Shown in pieces: positions 45,034-57,023 of a stretch of 64,000 bases of DNA. Where the stretch lies: assembly GCA_027563935.2 (NCBI GenBank), contig JANVAS020000239.1, positions 62,001 through 126,000 on the forward strand. Reading direction: 5' to 3'. The notes under the pieces were generated by a model that saw nothing but the letters and a program-made list of their open reading frames with translations, made no database searches and had not been told where the DNA came from. Source of the DNA: Costus lasius. Taxonomy: Eukaryota > Streptophyta > Magnoliopsida > Zingiberales > Costaceae. How positions within the stretch are numbered: position 1 is the first letter of the stretch; each line of letters begins with the position of its first letter. Made by a program: the position numbers and the translations under genes.

Positions 45034-46348
45034 ATGTGTCCCTGAGGAACCGAGCTTGAGGAAAGAAATATTGGAGGACAGCCATAACTCCAAATATTCT
45101 CTACATCCTGGTGTGACTAAGATGTATCAGGACCTTAAGAAAAATTTTTGGTGGCCGGGTATGAAGAAAGAAGTAACTGATTTTGTCTCTAGATGTTTAA
45201 CCTGTCAGACTGTAAAGGCTGAACATCAGAAGCCTGGTGGTTTGTTGCAGCCCCTTCCTATTCCTGAGTGGAAGTGGGAATGCATCAGTATGGATTTTGT
45301 GTGTGGTTTGCCTAGAACCAGTTTGGGTCATGATGCTATCTGGGTGATCGTTGATAGACTCACTAAATCAGCCCATTTCCTTCCAATTAAGATGACTTAT
45401 TCTTTAGAGAGGCTGGCTAGATTATACATTGATGAGATAGTCAGACTGCATGGAGTGCCTGTTGATATTGTGTCTGATAGGGACTCTCGGTTTTTGTCCA
45501 GATTTTGGAAGAGCTTACAGGAGGGTTTGGGTACTAAGTTGAGTTTTAGTACAGCATACCATCCTCAGTCTGATGGCCAGACGGAGCGTACTATACAGAC
45601 TCTAGAAGATTTGTTGAGAGCCTATGTGGTTGATTGGAGTTCTGAGTGGAACCGGGATCTATCTTTGATAGAGTTCACTTATAATAATAATTTCCACTCA
45701 AGTATTCAGATGGCTCCTTATGAGGCTTTGTATGGGAGAAGGTGTAGGACTCCCTTGTGTTGGGAGGAAACTGGTGATAGAATGATTTTGAGATCTGATG
45801 CAGTAAAGGAGACTACTGATAAGGTCAGAGAGATACAGGATAAATTGAAGATTGCTCGGGACAGATAGAAGAATTATGCTGATGACCGTCGTCGTTCCCT
45901 GGAGTTTATGGTAGGGGATCATGTTTTCTTAAAGGTGTCACCTACTAAGGGCGTTATGAGGTTTGGCAAAAAGGGCAAGTTGAACCCTAGGTTTGTAGGC
46001 CCTTTTGACATTATTGAGAGAATTGGTCCAGTGGCTTACCGGTTAGCTTTACCTCCTGCTATGGATCATGTGCATAATGTGTTCCATGTCTCTGCTTTGA
46101 GGAAATATCATCCTGATCCATCTCATGTGTTGGAGTTGGAACCTCTTCAGATTCAGAGTGATTTGACTTTTGAGGAAAGACCTCTCCGGATTGTGGATAG
46201 AAAGGATAAAGTTCTGAGGAACAAGACTATACCTTTGGTAAAGGTTATCTGGGGAAATCAGTCGGTTGAGGAGGCGACTTGAGAGACTGAAGCTGATATG
46301 AGGAAATTTTATGCTTATCTCTTTGATGATATGGATGCTGAGCTTTAG
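45034..46348 (+). pseudogene. Tekay-type pol, 3' part (integrase-chromodomain)
   Basis: Continues the T frame after the solo LTR. It contains the integrase zinc region (His of SLHPGVTKMY; CLTCQ), catalytic residues in SMDFVCGLP, SDRDSRF and GQTERTIQ, the GPF..I.RIG segment, and a C-terminal chromodomain-like stretch. Two in-frame stops are visible: TAG at 45866-45868 (a Gln codon by family comparison) and TGA at 46280-46282 (a Trp codon by family comparison). Without them the frame runs to TAG at 46346-46348, about 30 bp before the 3' LTR. The chromodomain is thought to steer insertion to heterochromatin. Not functional as it stands. Confidence 0.93.
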
Positions 46349-46360
46349 AGGACTAAAGCT

Positions 46361-46377
46361 TTATAAGGAGGGAGGGA
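46361..46377 (+). other. polypurine tract of element T
   Basis: Purine run AAGGAGGGAGGGA next to the 3' LTR start at 46378. Confidence 0.85.
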
Positions 46378-49281
46378 TGTAAGATCCAAGGATCTTAAGT
46401 CCTGGTAAGCATTATTTTGGTTTTGTCTAAAATTATTGACTGTGATATTTTTCTATGTATTGGTTGTTAATAGTTAATTAACTAGAGATTTTTGGTTGTT
46501 AATTTATTGTAAATTAATTAGAGATTATTTATTTGATTATTGGCTGTTAATTTATGATAAATTATTATTGGTTGTTCATGATAAATTAATTAGGATTTAT
46601 GGGTTGTAAATTGTAAGTTAATTAATTAGACCTTATTGGTTAATTAAATCCTTATTGGATGTTAATTAAATCCTTAATGGATTTCGTTAAGTGAATGGTT
46701 AGTGGATGGTTAAATTAATTGTTAATTATGAGTTTTTTTGGGTTGGCGCTAATTGGGTTTGAAATTCAAATTTATTAGTTAAATGGATTAAACCCTATTT
46801 GAATTAATTGGTTAATGGGTTAAAAATTAAAAACCGAATTTTTAGTGGGTATTTCGGTTAGGGAAGGAAGAATTGACGATTTTTGGCTTGAGGAAATCTT
46901 GGGGCGGCTAGGGCAAGGAAGAAGGCGATCTTGGTGTTCTTGAAGAGTTCTTGGCGATTTTCTCCATCTTCTTCCCCTTGGCGAATTCGTTGAGGTGAAA
47001 CTTCCTTGGTGAGTTCTTGGAGATCCTTTGGGCGACATCAAGGCTTTAGGCGAGTTTTTTGGGAAGATTTTAACCTTAGTATTCTCGGTTTAAGAGGTGA
47101 GTGGAATGTCTTGTTTGACCTATGAATTTAGTTGTGTTTGTGACATGAATGTCTTGTTTGACCTATGAATTTAGTTGTGTTTGTGACATGATACATTTGA
47201 GTTCTTGGAATTTCTACCATGTTAAAACCAAATTTAGGGGATGAAAACCAAAATTGAGATGTTCTTTCATGTAAACCGAATTCTTGATAATTTTCATGAT
47301 AATCCGAAATCTTGATATTATTTATGATAAATTATTCATGACAACCGAAATTTGGTATTATTTATGAAAAACCGAAATTAACATGTTTACATGAGGATTA
47401 TAAAGACAATTACATGTTATAATTTTATGTTGATGTTATGGAATTTAGGTAGTTTTAAATTAGTGAATTTTGAGCATGACATTCTTGTTAACTAGAGTTT
47501 AAATTTTAAATAGATGACATGTTGTAAAACCGTGGGTTATATGTGTTGTAATGATTTTTGGATGTGTGTTAATTACAATCCATGACTGTTTATTTAGGTG
47601 TGTAGCATGTTATTTAATTTAGATGTGTAGCCTGTTATTTAATTATTTGAGAAATTTGGGTGATAACATAGCAAGGTTTGACTAAACTAATCAGCATGAA
47701 ATCTAAGGACTACACTATATTATGTGGTATTCGAATATGAAATATTATGTGTTATGTTATGTGATTTTCGAATAGTATGGGTTATGTGAATTTTGAACAA
47801 TATGTGTTATGTGATGGATTATGTGAATTTTGAATATTATGTGTTATGTGTTGGTTAGGACTATGGCTAAGTGTAACCGTGTACTCATAGGATAGTCCTT
47901 ATGTGATATGTTAAGGGTTTGAATTTCAGCCCTGTATTTGATATGTGAGGAGGTTGATGTTCAGCCTGCCTATTATGATTATTGTGATGGGGGTTGATGT
48001 TCAGCCTGCCCGATATGATTTTTGTGATGACTATCCTAGAGTCTAGTTGACACTTAGGAGTCCACCTTTATGAAATATGATATAAGATGTGTTTGTTGTC
48101 CAGTAGGAACCTTTTGGGAGAACGGGTTTTGACGCAAAGTGCCATGTCTTGGTCGGACAGGGGCCACCTCTTGATGTCATCACTCTCTTTTTGTGATATG
48201 GGGTGTCGTAGAGCAAAGTGCCACGTCGTGAACCGGCGGGGGCCACCTCTTGAATCTACACACAAGCCATCGATGTGTTTATGGGGTGTTTTAGAGCAAA
48301 GTGCCACGTCGTGACCTGGCGGGGGCCACCTCTTGATTCTACTCACTGTCCATGTTTATGTGTTGCACGAGATTTTGCCGCTCCCAGTGCTTAGGCCAAA
48401 GCCGGGTTAGACCATATTGGTCACTACTGAATATGCAGGACAACTAGGTTAACTAAGTATTGGTGTGTTTAGTTGGTTTAGAGTATATCTCTAGAACCTG
48501 AGTTTGTTGAACCTGAGTTTGTTATATGTTGGTGTGTACATCTGGCTGTTTATATGACTTCTGTATTTAATCTTGTTGTATATTGACATAATGTTCTGTT
48601 AAAGATTTTTAAAATAATCTGCCTATATTTTTGAATGTATGTTATGGATGGTCGATTTAGACTATCCACTCACTGGGCTGTGTAGCTCACCCCTCACTAT
48701 TTTCAGGCATAGAGCAGGGGCGCATTTCTTGAGTTAGCATTGGCGTGGACATTATGCTAGTTTGCTGTGATTATATTTAAGAACTTTTGTGCTTAAATAT
48801 GAGGCCGGTTGTGGCCGAACTATATGAGTTATACGAACTATATGAATGATGTGAACTATGTGAATTTGTGTGAACCACGTGAACTATGTGAAATTTGTGT
48901 TGCCAGATTGTGGCAGTTAAATGAGTTTGATTTTTGTGTCACCGCGGGCCTCAGCCTGGTTTCGGTGTTCGGTATGAGTTTATAAAATCGACTTTGTGGC
49001 TTTGCTTTGAATTTCGAATCGAATTGTATTTATGCCATCGGATTTGATATAACTGTTGCCTTGCATATGTCTAGTGCAAGGATTGCGTGGTGGCAGGTAC
49101 CCTTATGTGATTTATGAGATTTGTGTTTTGTGGATATTTATATGTATGGATTTTTGAAATTTTCAGATCGTGTTTTCTTGAACTCGGCTTTACCTAGCAT
49201 ATGAATCGATCTTATATGAAACATCCTGTATCATTCATGAATTGTGCCATTTGTTTGGGGTTAAGATAACGGGATGTTACA
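46378..49281 (+). repeat. Tekay-type 3' LTR
   Basis: 2904 bp, TGTAAGATCC to GATGTTACA, followed by the right GGTAC duplication. It carries one copy of the unit that is duplicated in the 5' LTR. Confidence 0.95.
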
Positions 49282-50730
49282 GGTACAACACAGTTTCTGA
49301 TCCCACAGATGGCTGCCTCCATGTGCTACCATATGCGCCACATATGTAGCCTACATGGTCAAGCTGACCTGACCTACTCCCTGGACCACCACGTGCTATG
49401 CTGAGCAACGAGAAGCGATAAATCCCTTCTCTGTAACACACAGGTGAAATCACACACCGTCTGAAGATAGATGGACGTGCCCACTGAGTGGGTACAACAC
49501 GACTCCAACGATAGTCAGAACAGTGAGCTTTCGCGTCAGAAGGCATTACGTGCTTGATATTTTAGCGTTGGATTTTAACGGTCTTTTATCTTCTTAACTA
49601 TCATGCAAATCCTATGGTGATAGCAGAAGATAAATAAATCATGCATTTCTAATTATTTAGAAAATAAAAGAAAGCATGGATCTTATGTGGTAAAAGCCCA
49701 TAGAGCCTAAGTAAGACCTTAAATCAACTTAAGTCTTCACTTGCTCTTCTTGGGTCTTTTGCATCTCATCTGGTCCAACCCAGGGCCCTAGCGCTCAATG
49801 CAGCTCAGGTGCGCCCACCAGCTGAATGCTCCTCTGCGATGTGTGCTTTTGTGCTCTTGTCTAATTAAAATACATTTTAATCTATCTAGACAAGCTTGAC
49901 TCGCAGGTCAATTATACAATAAATTAATTAAAAATGTGATTCGCAGATCACAAAAATAATAATTTACCAGGCTCGCAGGCCCCAGCACAGCACACATTAA
50001 AAGGGCAACCCACATAAGATTAAATAAACAAGCATCATGGCATCATTCAATCAACATGTGATCCATTACAAAGAAAATAAAATTTTGAAAACCCATTGGC
50101 ATCAATTTAATTTTCTTATGTGCCCTACAACCTTACAACGGTCCATTGATAGGGATCCACTCATCAATCTAGTCAGATCCACTGCCCTTGCATGCACCAA
50201 GTCCTAACTGACTCGAGTTGACCTAATGGTCAACCATGCATGCGCAAAGGGCTGAACAACCCTCATGAGTTTCGGCAAGCGGGTGTGACCCCGGGCCTAA
50301 CTCATGTGTGTTCACTAGTTGTCTCAACCAGACCTCGCTACACGCCTTTGATGCAGTCAACCTATAGCCACCTCGTGCTTGCGCACAGGTGCTATCTGGT
50401 CAACCCATCTAGGCTGTCAGATGGTCTGATCAGACTAATTTGATCTATACTAGATGATGCTTTCAACCCCATCAACCCGTCTAAGGGTTTACAATAGGCG
50501 CATCTTAGATCTAATCATAGGCGCGCAAGTTAAGTTTTGATAAACAACATGAACCAAGCGCCAACAACAAGTCATGCGAAAGCATAAACAAACAACATGC
50601 GCCACCAACAAGGTATACATCTTATTTTCGCATGAAGAAACTATTAGATCTAAACACTTGCGCAAGCATGGATCACAAGAGCAAACATAGCAATCATATT
50701 AGCATGCATAAACCTTGCTCTGATACCAAT
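49282..50730 (-). other. Copia F leader, primer-site part
   Basis: Continues the F leader after element T. It contains the second hairpin at 49487-49505 and the CAGGCCCCAGCACAGCACAC block, and lacks the tRNA-like segment present in A and H (near 49820). Primer site GCTCTGATACCA is at 50717-50728. Confidence 0.87.
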
Positions 50731-52416
50731 TGAAGAAACCCCTTTCAAGAGGGGGGCGAAACCCTAAGTAGGTGCATATCATGAATTGCGGAAGGAAGCA
50801 TAGGGTTTGTTGGGATCTTTTGCATGCCATATGATCAACATCATAACTTGTATAGATAAGAAGTAATTCATACCATAGCCATGAGTGGATGGCGACTTGG
50901 AAGTAAAGATCGAAGGGGATCTTCTCCAAAGAAGACACACACCAAAGTGATGAAGACTTCCTTCTTGCGCACCTCTTGTGCTAGCAAAAGTGCCAAGTTG
51001 TCCTTGTGTGGAGAAGATGAGATCTTTGCTAGGGCGATGAAGCTCTCCCACTTGCTTGCGTGAACTCCCATCTACACGAGAGTGGATCGGCCACACAAAA
51101 TCAGAACCGAAATGTGTTTTGGCGTTTACAAGTTAAGTGGCGTTACATGACTTCCAATTATGGAAAGTCATGAAGCCATGCGCCTAAATCCATGCAAACC
51201 GCCCAAAAACGCTTTCATCATGAACCATGCGTTCACACATGTGTGAACCGGTTCAATCCAACAGTTCAATGCGTTTGGTACAAAGACCAAACCAAACCAG
51301 CCCAAGCCATGGTCTAGATCTCTCTGAACCAAATGGTTCAAGATCTAACCGTTCATCTCTTGATGCCTTTGATCTCACCGATCTAGCATCACTACTCTCG
51401 ATCGAAGCTTACCGATCTCAAGCCCTAATCAATCAAACATGACCAGACCCGATCTCACTTACAATCAGAGTTCAAACTCCTTTAAACTGAATCAAAACAA
51501 TTCAGTCAACACGATCTGACTCAAGAAAGCCATATCACCAAATTGTGTGACCCTGAGGGTTTCCTTTAAATGTCGGTAACGATAACTTACGTTATCACGA
51601 CCAGTGAGGGGTATCTAGCAACACATCACTGTCTCCCGATATAAAGGAAAGAGTCTTCCAAGACTACACCCAAACCACAGCACAAGTGTGAATCCAACTC
51701 ACTAGGCATACATGTTTCCTTTGCCACTGGATGTTCTTATTGGACAAACGTGTCAAGCTTGTAGCTCCAATATGATGAGCATGATTAGATCAGATGAACA
51801 TAGTCACCTGGGTATGGCCATACACTTTCTCAATCATCTCATCTAGGGGGCCCCTATAGAACATCACACTCCTTCAACAAGGAGACGGCAATCCTATATC
51901 TATCACTAGTGCCCTAACCTGAATCATAATCATTATCCAAGATAGTCTATAACCATTATATTTCAAATGATATTGAACTACCTCAAAACAATGACAATCA
52001 TCATTTAGAAACACAAGTGATCTCAAGTCAAAGGACATGTGCCACTTGTTGCAAACAAGGATTATTCACATTGTGACAAGCAATTGAATATCCTAGTAGG
52101 GTCTGTCCAGTACATCCAATGCACCCATGAGTCTACATCTTATTCCATGCTCGAAGCATCCTATAAGATTAGAACACATATTAGTCTCAATCATATCAAG
52201 GCTGTCTCATGTTCACCAAGATATCTCGACTAAGGACATTACAGCATGTCAGCCTAGCTGAACAGCATTGAGACATTATTCAGAAGCACACTTATTGCAG
52301 CAGACAATGTAACATACTGAATAACAACCATTGCCTTTATAAACATAAGAGTTTATACATGATACTGATACAATCCCAAGGCCTCAAACATTAGCCTTTA
52401 AGGGCATACCCCAACA
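50731..52416 (-). repeat. Copia F 5' LTR
   Basis: 1686 bp, TGAAGAAACCCC to CCCCAACA, followed by the AATAT duplication and Athila sequence. Confidence 0.95.
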
Positions 52417-53470
52417 AATATGTTAGAAACTATATAATTAACAAAATCTGCATAAGGCACTTGTTGTTCGAGCAAAGCGTATAAGTGTTCTTCAGGGAAT
52501 GTGTCATTAATTTCTAATTCTTGTAAGAGGAGGATCCATTGAATTAGCCTTGGCTTGGCATCCTTTTTGTTGATCAAATATTTAATGGCTGCATGGTCAG
52601 TGAAAACAATTACTTTTGAATTGACTAAATATGAATGAAATTTATCAAAAGCGAAGACTATTGCTAGTAGCTCTTTCTCTGTGGTAGCATAGTTTATCTG
52701 GGCATCGTCAAGCATTCGACTGGCATAATAAATGGCGTGAAGCTTCTTGTCCTTCATTTGCCCTAACACCGCCCCCACTACATGGTCACTGGCGTTGCAC
52801 ATCAGTTCAAAAGGAAAGGACCAGTCTGGAGGTTGAATTATTGGAGCGGTAGTTAATACTTCTTTGAGCTTCACGAAAGCTTCCTCGCAATCCCTGTCAA
52901 AGCAAAAGATGGAATCTTTAGCAAGTAAATTAGTCAAGGGGCGAGCTATCTTAGAGAAGTCTTTAATAAAGCGTCAATAGAAGCCAGCATGTCCCAGAAA
53001 GCTTCTAATCCCTTTTACAGATGTTGGCGGCTTGAGGTTCTCAATGATTTCGATTTTTGCTCTGTCCACCTCTATTCCTCGCTCTAAGACTAGATGACCA
53101 AGGACAATGCCTTCTTTTACCATGAAGTGGCACTTCTCCCAATTTATCATCAGGTTCACCTCTTCGCATCTCTGCAAAACCTTAGATAAGTGAGATAAAC
53201 AATGATGAAGGAAGAGCCATACACAGAAAAATCATCCATAAAGATATCCATGAAATCTTCGTTAAAATCAGAGAATATGGACATCATTGCTCTCTAGAAG
53301 GTCGCAGGGGCATTGCAGAGGCCAAACGACATCCTCCTATATGCGTATGTGCCGTAGGGACATGTGAACGTAGTTCGCTCCTGATCGTCTAGGTGGATGG
53401 GGATTTGAAAGAAACCTAAAAATCCATCCAAGAAACAAAAGTAAGAATTATGAGCTAATCTATCAAGCAT
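52417..53470 (-). pseudogene. Athila-like RT (3' part) and RNase H
   Basis: Minus-strand frames 53177-52974 and 52937-52417, with a frameshifted segment at 53178-53470 that still shows the catalytic FMDD of RT (near 53250). RNase H is recognisable ([32 protein letters not shown]), but the first catalytic Asp is replaced: MCNASD has Asn. The spacer after RNase H is shortened in frame near 52505-52520, where LEI runs straight into NDTFPEEH. The segment that usually holds the ADHLSR-type signature is missing. At 52417 the frame hits the inserted Copia LTR and resumes at 20140. Clearly decayed. Confidence 0.88.
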
Positions 53471-54658
53471 CTAGTCAATGAAAGGAAGAGGAAAATGGTA
53501 TTTTCTCGTCGCAGAGTTCAACTTCCTGTAATTGATGCACATCCTGTGTCCTGTAATTGTGCGTGTCGTTATCAACTCATCTGTGTCAGTCTTAACAACC
53601 GTGACGCCTCCCTTTTTGGGGACCACATGAACCGGACTCACCCAAGAGCTATCTGAGGTCGGGTAGATCACGCCAGCATCTAGCAATTTAAGCACCTCCT
53701 GCTTCACTACCTCTTTTAAGTGCGGGTTGAGTCGGCGCTGGAATTCCACAAATGGCTTACTATTCTCCTCCAACAGGATCCTGTGCATGCAAATAAATGG
53801 GTTAATACCTTTAATATCATCAAGAGAGTATCCAATTACCTTCCTATGTAGACGGAGTTCTTGCAAAAGTAATTTAGTCTGTTCCTCATCCAATTCAGCG
53901 CTAACTATCACATGGTAAGTAAAATTTTCACCCAGGAATTCATATTTCAGATTTTTGGGTAAACTTTTGAGCTCGATTCTCTTTTGTCCATCTTCCTCTC
54001 GATTTACTCCTAGTTCTGCTCTCAAGTCTAGGTTTGCATCAAGTAGGGCAACATAGTTCTCAACTTCCCCTTTACTGTTTTCATCAACAGTGCCAATAAG
54101 GGCGAGCTCCAATGGATCTCTCTTTCTCCCAGGTGGCTCGGATTGCTGGACAGTCTTTTCAATTATATCCACGCTGTGACATATACCTGCAAGAGAAGGT
54201 TTTTTAAGAGAGTTAGACAGGTCAAATTGAATATAATTGCCATCGATGTTTAAATCCAGTTTCCCATTTTTAACATCGATGACAACACCGGCCGTAGTAG
54301 GAAAAGGCCTTCCTAAGATAATAGGAAGTCTGTCATCCTCATCAATGTCTAACACAACAAAGTCAGCAGGAATAAAATAGTCCGCTACTTTAATGGGTAC
54401 ATCCTCTAAAATACCCACTGGACATCGAACTGATCTGTCAGCAAGCTGCAAAGAAATACTAGTCGATTTTAAATCACTCAAATCCAGCTTTTTGCACAAT
54501 GATAACGGCATGATGTTGACACTCGCCCCTAAATCGCACAGTGCTCTCTGAAAAGTCATCTCTCCTATCTGGCACGGTATGGAAAAGCTGCCAAGGTCCT
54601 TGAGTTTTTGTGCAAGCTTATTCTGCAAAATCGCACCACACTCCTCAGTGAGTGCCAT
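53471..54658 (-). pseudogene. Athila-like protease and start of RT
   Basis: Open frame of 395 codons. It holds a retropepsin-like domain of Athila type (CDLGASVNIMPLS, then DRLPIILGRPF), a linker of ~120 residues, then the first RT blocks (a GVIYPTSDSSWVSPVHVVPKK stretch, MCINYRKLN, and the start of the FPLPFID motif). The protease motif reads D-L-G. The start Met at 54658 is only the first in an open stretch, because the frame connects upstream to gag through a frame change. RT continues in another frame below 53471, so at least one frameshift separates the RT halves. Confidence 0.88.
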
Positions 54659-56493
54659 AGTCCCTTAGTCTTCTAGCTTCTGTTTATTTGAGAGGATGTC
54701 CTTCAGGAACTTCACATAGGTCGGCATCTGCGAATGGGCATCAACAAAGGGAGCGTTAATATATAGTTTTTTCAATATTTCAAAAAATTTACTGAATTAC
54801 TTGTCTAGCTTGGCTTTGACAAGCCTCTGAGGGAAAGGTATCGGCAGCTTGTAGGCTGGCGGACCAACATAGGGTCGCTCTTCCTCTGTTCGTTCAGGTT
54901 CCGCTGGTGTTGAATCTGTGTGTTGTTCCTCAGGGTTCGGTGTCACTTCATCCCTTGTATCATCGGTCGGCATCTTAGGGACTTCAAGTTGCTTGCCGCT
55001 CCGAGTGGAGATTGCATTGCAATGTTCCCTCGGGTTAACTTCTGGCTGTGATGGAAGCTTCCCTAGCGCTCTTGAGGATGAGCTAGCCTGCTGCGCAAGC
55101 TGGCTCTCTAACATTTTATTATGCGTTTCCAAGGAGTCCAACCTCATCATCATCAATTTCATCATGTCAGTCACTATCTACTTACTCAGTTGAGAGTCCT
55201 GGGCCGGTCTTAGAGGAGGATTATAATTCTCTTGTTGAAGTGGAGGATTGTAGTTTCTCTGTTGGAACCCAGGAGGCTGCCTATAATTTTTTGTTGTGGC
55301 GGCCGGAAGTTCCCTTGCTGAGGTTGAACTTATGGTGGCGCTTGCCCTGGTTGTATAGGTTGCGTAGTACGGTAGGAGAAATTTGGGTGGTTACGCCAAC
55401 CAGGATTGTAATAGTTGGAATAAGGGTTGTTCATGGGGTTTGCATTTCCAACTGCGTTCAGATGTTCATGCTGAGCTTGGACCACTTGTCCGTCTCTCGC
55501 TCAGCACTCAGCACCTACATGTTCTGCAACGCCACACAGCTCACAAGACAATGAATTAGTGTCTAAAGAGTTAACATACCATGAATCAAATTTCTGAGTC
55601 AGATTGTCTACCTTCGCAGCGAGAGCGGTTAATAAATCAAGATCGAATTTACCTGCTCTCCTCGAAGGTGTACCTCGCTCTGGATTCCGTTGATGATAGT
55701 TCAGTGCCATGACCTCTAGGAGGCTTATAGCATCTTCAGGTACTTTACTCATCAGTCCCGATCCTCCAGCAGCTGCATCGACTGTGAGTCTAGTATTGTA
55801 TTGCAATCCCATGTAGAACGTGTGTACTAGAACCCAAGTCTCAATCCCATGGTGCGAACACAGTCTTTGAAGCTATTTGAATCTCTCCCAAGATTCATAC
55901 AAAGACTCTCCATCCTTCTGCATGAAGCTTGTTATCTGATTTCTGAGTTGGATTGTCTTCGAAGGACGGAAATACTTCGAGGGGAAAGCCTGAGACAGTT
56001 CATCCCATGTCCGTATTGAAGCTGGGGGGATACTGTGGAGCCATGCTCTTGTACTGTCCCGCAGAGAGAATGAGAATAAGCGTAACCTGATAGCATCAGA
56101 AGTAGCTCCATTAATCTTTAACATATCTCAATATTCTAAAAATATAGACAAGTGCATATCTGGGTCTTCAAGAGGAGAACCACCAAATTGATTCTGTTGT
56201 ATCATGGAAAGTAGAGCAGGTTTAATTTCAAAATTACTGGCCTCGACACTAGGACTAACGATTCCTGATTGAAACCCATGTGAAAAAGGCACTGCATATT
56301 CTCGTAGTGTTCTGGCATTGTTGTTGTTCACAGGTTGGGGCGCTGGTTCATTCTCCATGTCAATGTGTAGGTGTTCCATCTGTTCTTGACCTTCCTTTTG
56401 TTGAGTTTGATTAAGCTTTCTTCTTTGTCTGAAGGTCCGTTCTATCTCAAGATCGATTTCAAATAGTGGTCCTGCCCTGGAACTTCTTTGCAT
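54659..56493 (-). pseudogene. Athila-like gag
   Basis: ATG at 56493. One frame is open in pieces (56493-56128, 56124-55873, 55812-55501), each ended by a stop; a further piece in another frame spans 55174-54797. The central piece has the Athila-type capsid core (KINGATSDAIRLRLFSFSL, WDELSQAFPSKYF, DGESLYESWERFK), followed by DAAAGGSGLMSK and a region around a possible Cys knuckle (CELCGVAEHVGAEC, His misplaced). Several stops and at least one frameshift show long decay. Gag would form the particle. No functional protein is expected. Confidence 0.85.
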
Positions 56494-56659
56494 AAAAATT
56501 TGTCAGATTCAAGTATGAAGTTCAAATCAGTCGACACAAGCAAAAAGCAGTGTAAAACAAAAATGAAGAAAGAAAAGAAAACTAACTAAAGCTTAGTCTA
56601 CCAATCCTTATAACTAAATTGATATCAACCGTTGTTCCCCGGCAACGGTGCCAAAAACT
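56494..56659 (-). other. Athila leader with primer binding site
   Basis: Short leader. On the minus strand the site TGGCACCGTTGCCGGGGA (56636-56653) lies 6 bp from the LTR. It resembles the non-Met primer sites of Athila-type elements. Which tRNA it pairs with was not checked. Confidence 0.75.
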
Positions 56660-57023
56660 TGACACTATCCGCAAGTGCACGGAAATGTCGAAGTAATACA
56701 AAAGATATCGAATCCCACAGGGAACAAGGTGAGTACCAGAAAATCTAATTCTTAAAATCTAAGCTAATCAAATCATGGTTTTTGGAACTTTAAAAACTAA
56801 AACTAAGCGAAATCGTAAGCAAGAAATCAAACAACAACGGCAGGGTAAATATATGACAGAGGAAATCAGGGCGAAGGTTTCCACCACTCTAACGATTTTA
56901 ATAGCGCTAAGAAATAAACATCAGTTACTTGAATTTACAAATATGCATAAGGAATCTACCCTATGGTACAAGGTGCCCTCTTTCGAGTGTACACCTCGGT
57001 ATTTACCCAGAACGTCTCCTACT
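56660..57023 (-). repeat. Athila-like 5' LTR, U5-side part
   Basis: Starts TGACACTATCCGC next to the primer site and runs 364 bp to the Copia insertion at 57024. The rest of the LTR would be beyond the right window edge. Confidence 0.75.

Larger units (their letters stand above)
35479..49281 (+). mobile_element. Tekay/Del-type Ty3/Gypsy element T
   Basis: 13.8-kb plus-strand element: 5' LTR 35479-38953, primer site 38957-38968, gag-pol from 39080, polypurine tract about 46361-46377, 3' LTR 46378-49281, TSD GGTAC. Pol is split by a solo LTR at 42375-45033. The order gag, protease, RT, RNase H, integrase and a chromodomain-like C-terminus (DRKDKVLRNKTIPLVKVIW) points to a chromovirus; the RT type and very long LTRs suggest Tekay/Del. 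Outside the duplication, LTRs differ at about 18 of 2904 sites by eye, making this the youngest datable element here. Confidence 0.93.
20141..52416 (-). mobile_element. Copia element F carrying two nested elements
   Basis: LTRs at 20141-21788 (3') and 50731-52416 (5'), TSD AATAT. Its own sequence is 20141-26063, 35174-35478 and 49282-52416; the rest is elements H and T. The LTRs differ at about 15 positions by eye plus one 38-bp deletion in the 3' LTR (near 20774, between TCTTGAT and TCTCGAT). Own length without inserts is about 9.4 kb. Confidence 0.93.
20002..57023 (-). mobile_element. Athila-like Ty3/Gypsy element G, split by a 32-kb insertion
   Basis: Surviving parts from 5' to 3' on the minus strand: LTR part 57023-56660, primer site, gag, protease, RT and RNase H down to 52417, then the start of integrase at 20140-20002. 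The two parts are separated by Copia element F with the duplication AATAT. The left boundary at 20001 is another Copia LTR, so the rest of integrase and the 3' LTR are outside or lost. The right boundary at 57023 is a third Copia. The Athila-like assignment rests on gag and protease type and on a non-Met primer site. It is the oldest layer seen. Confidence 0.85.
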
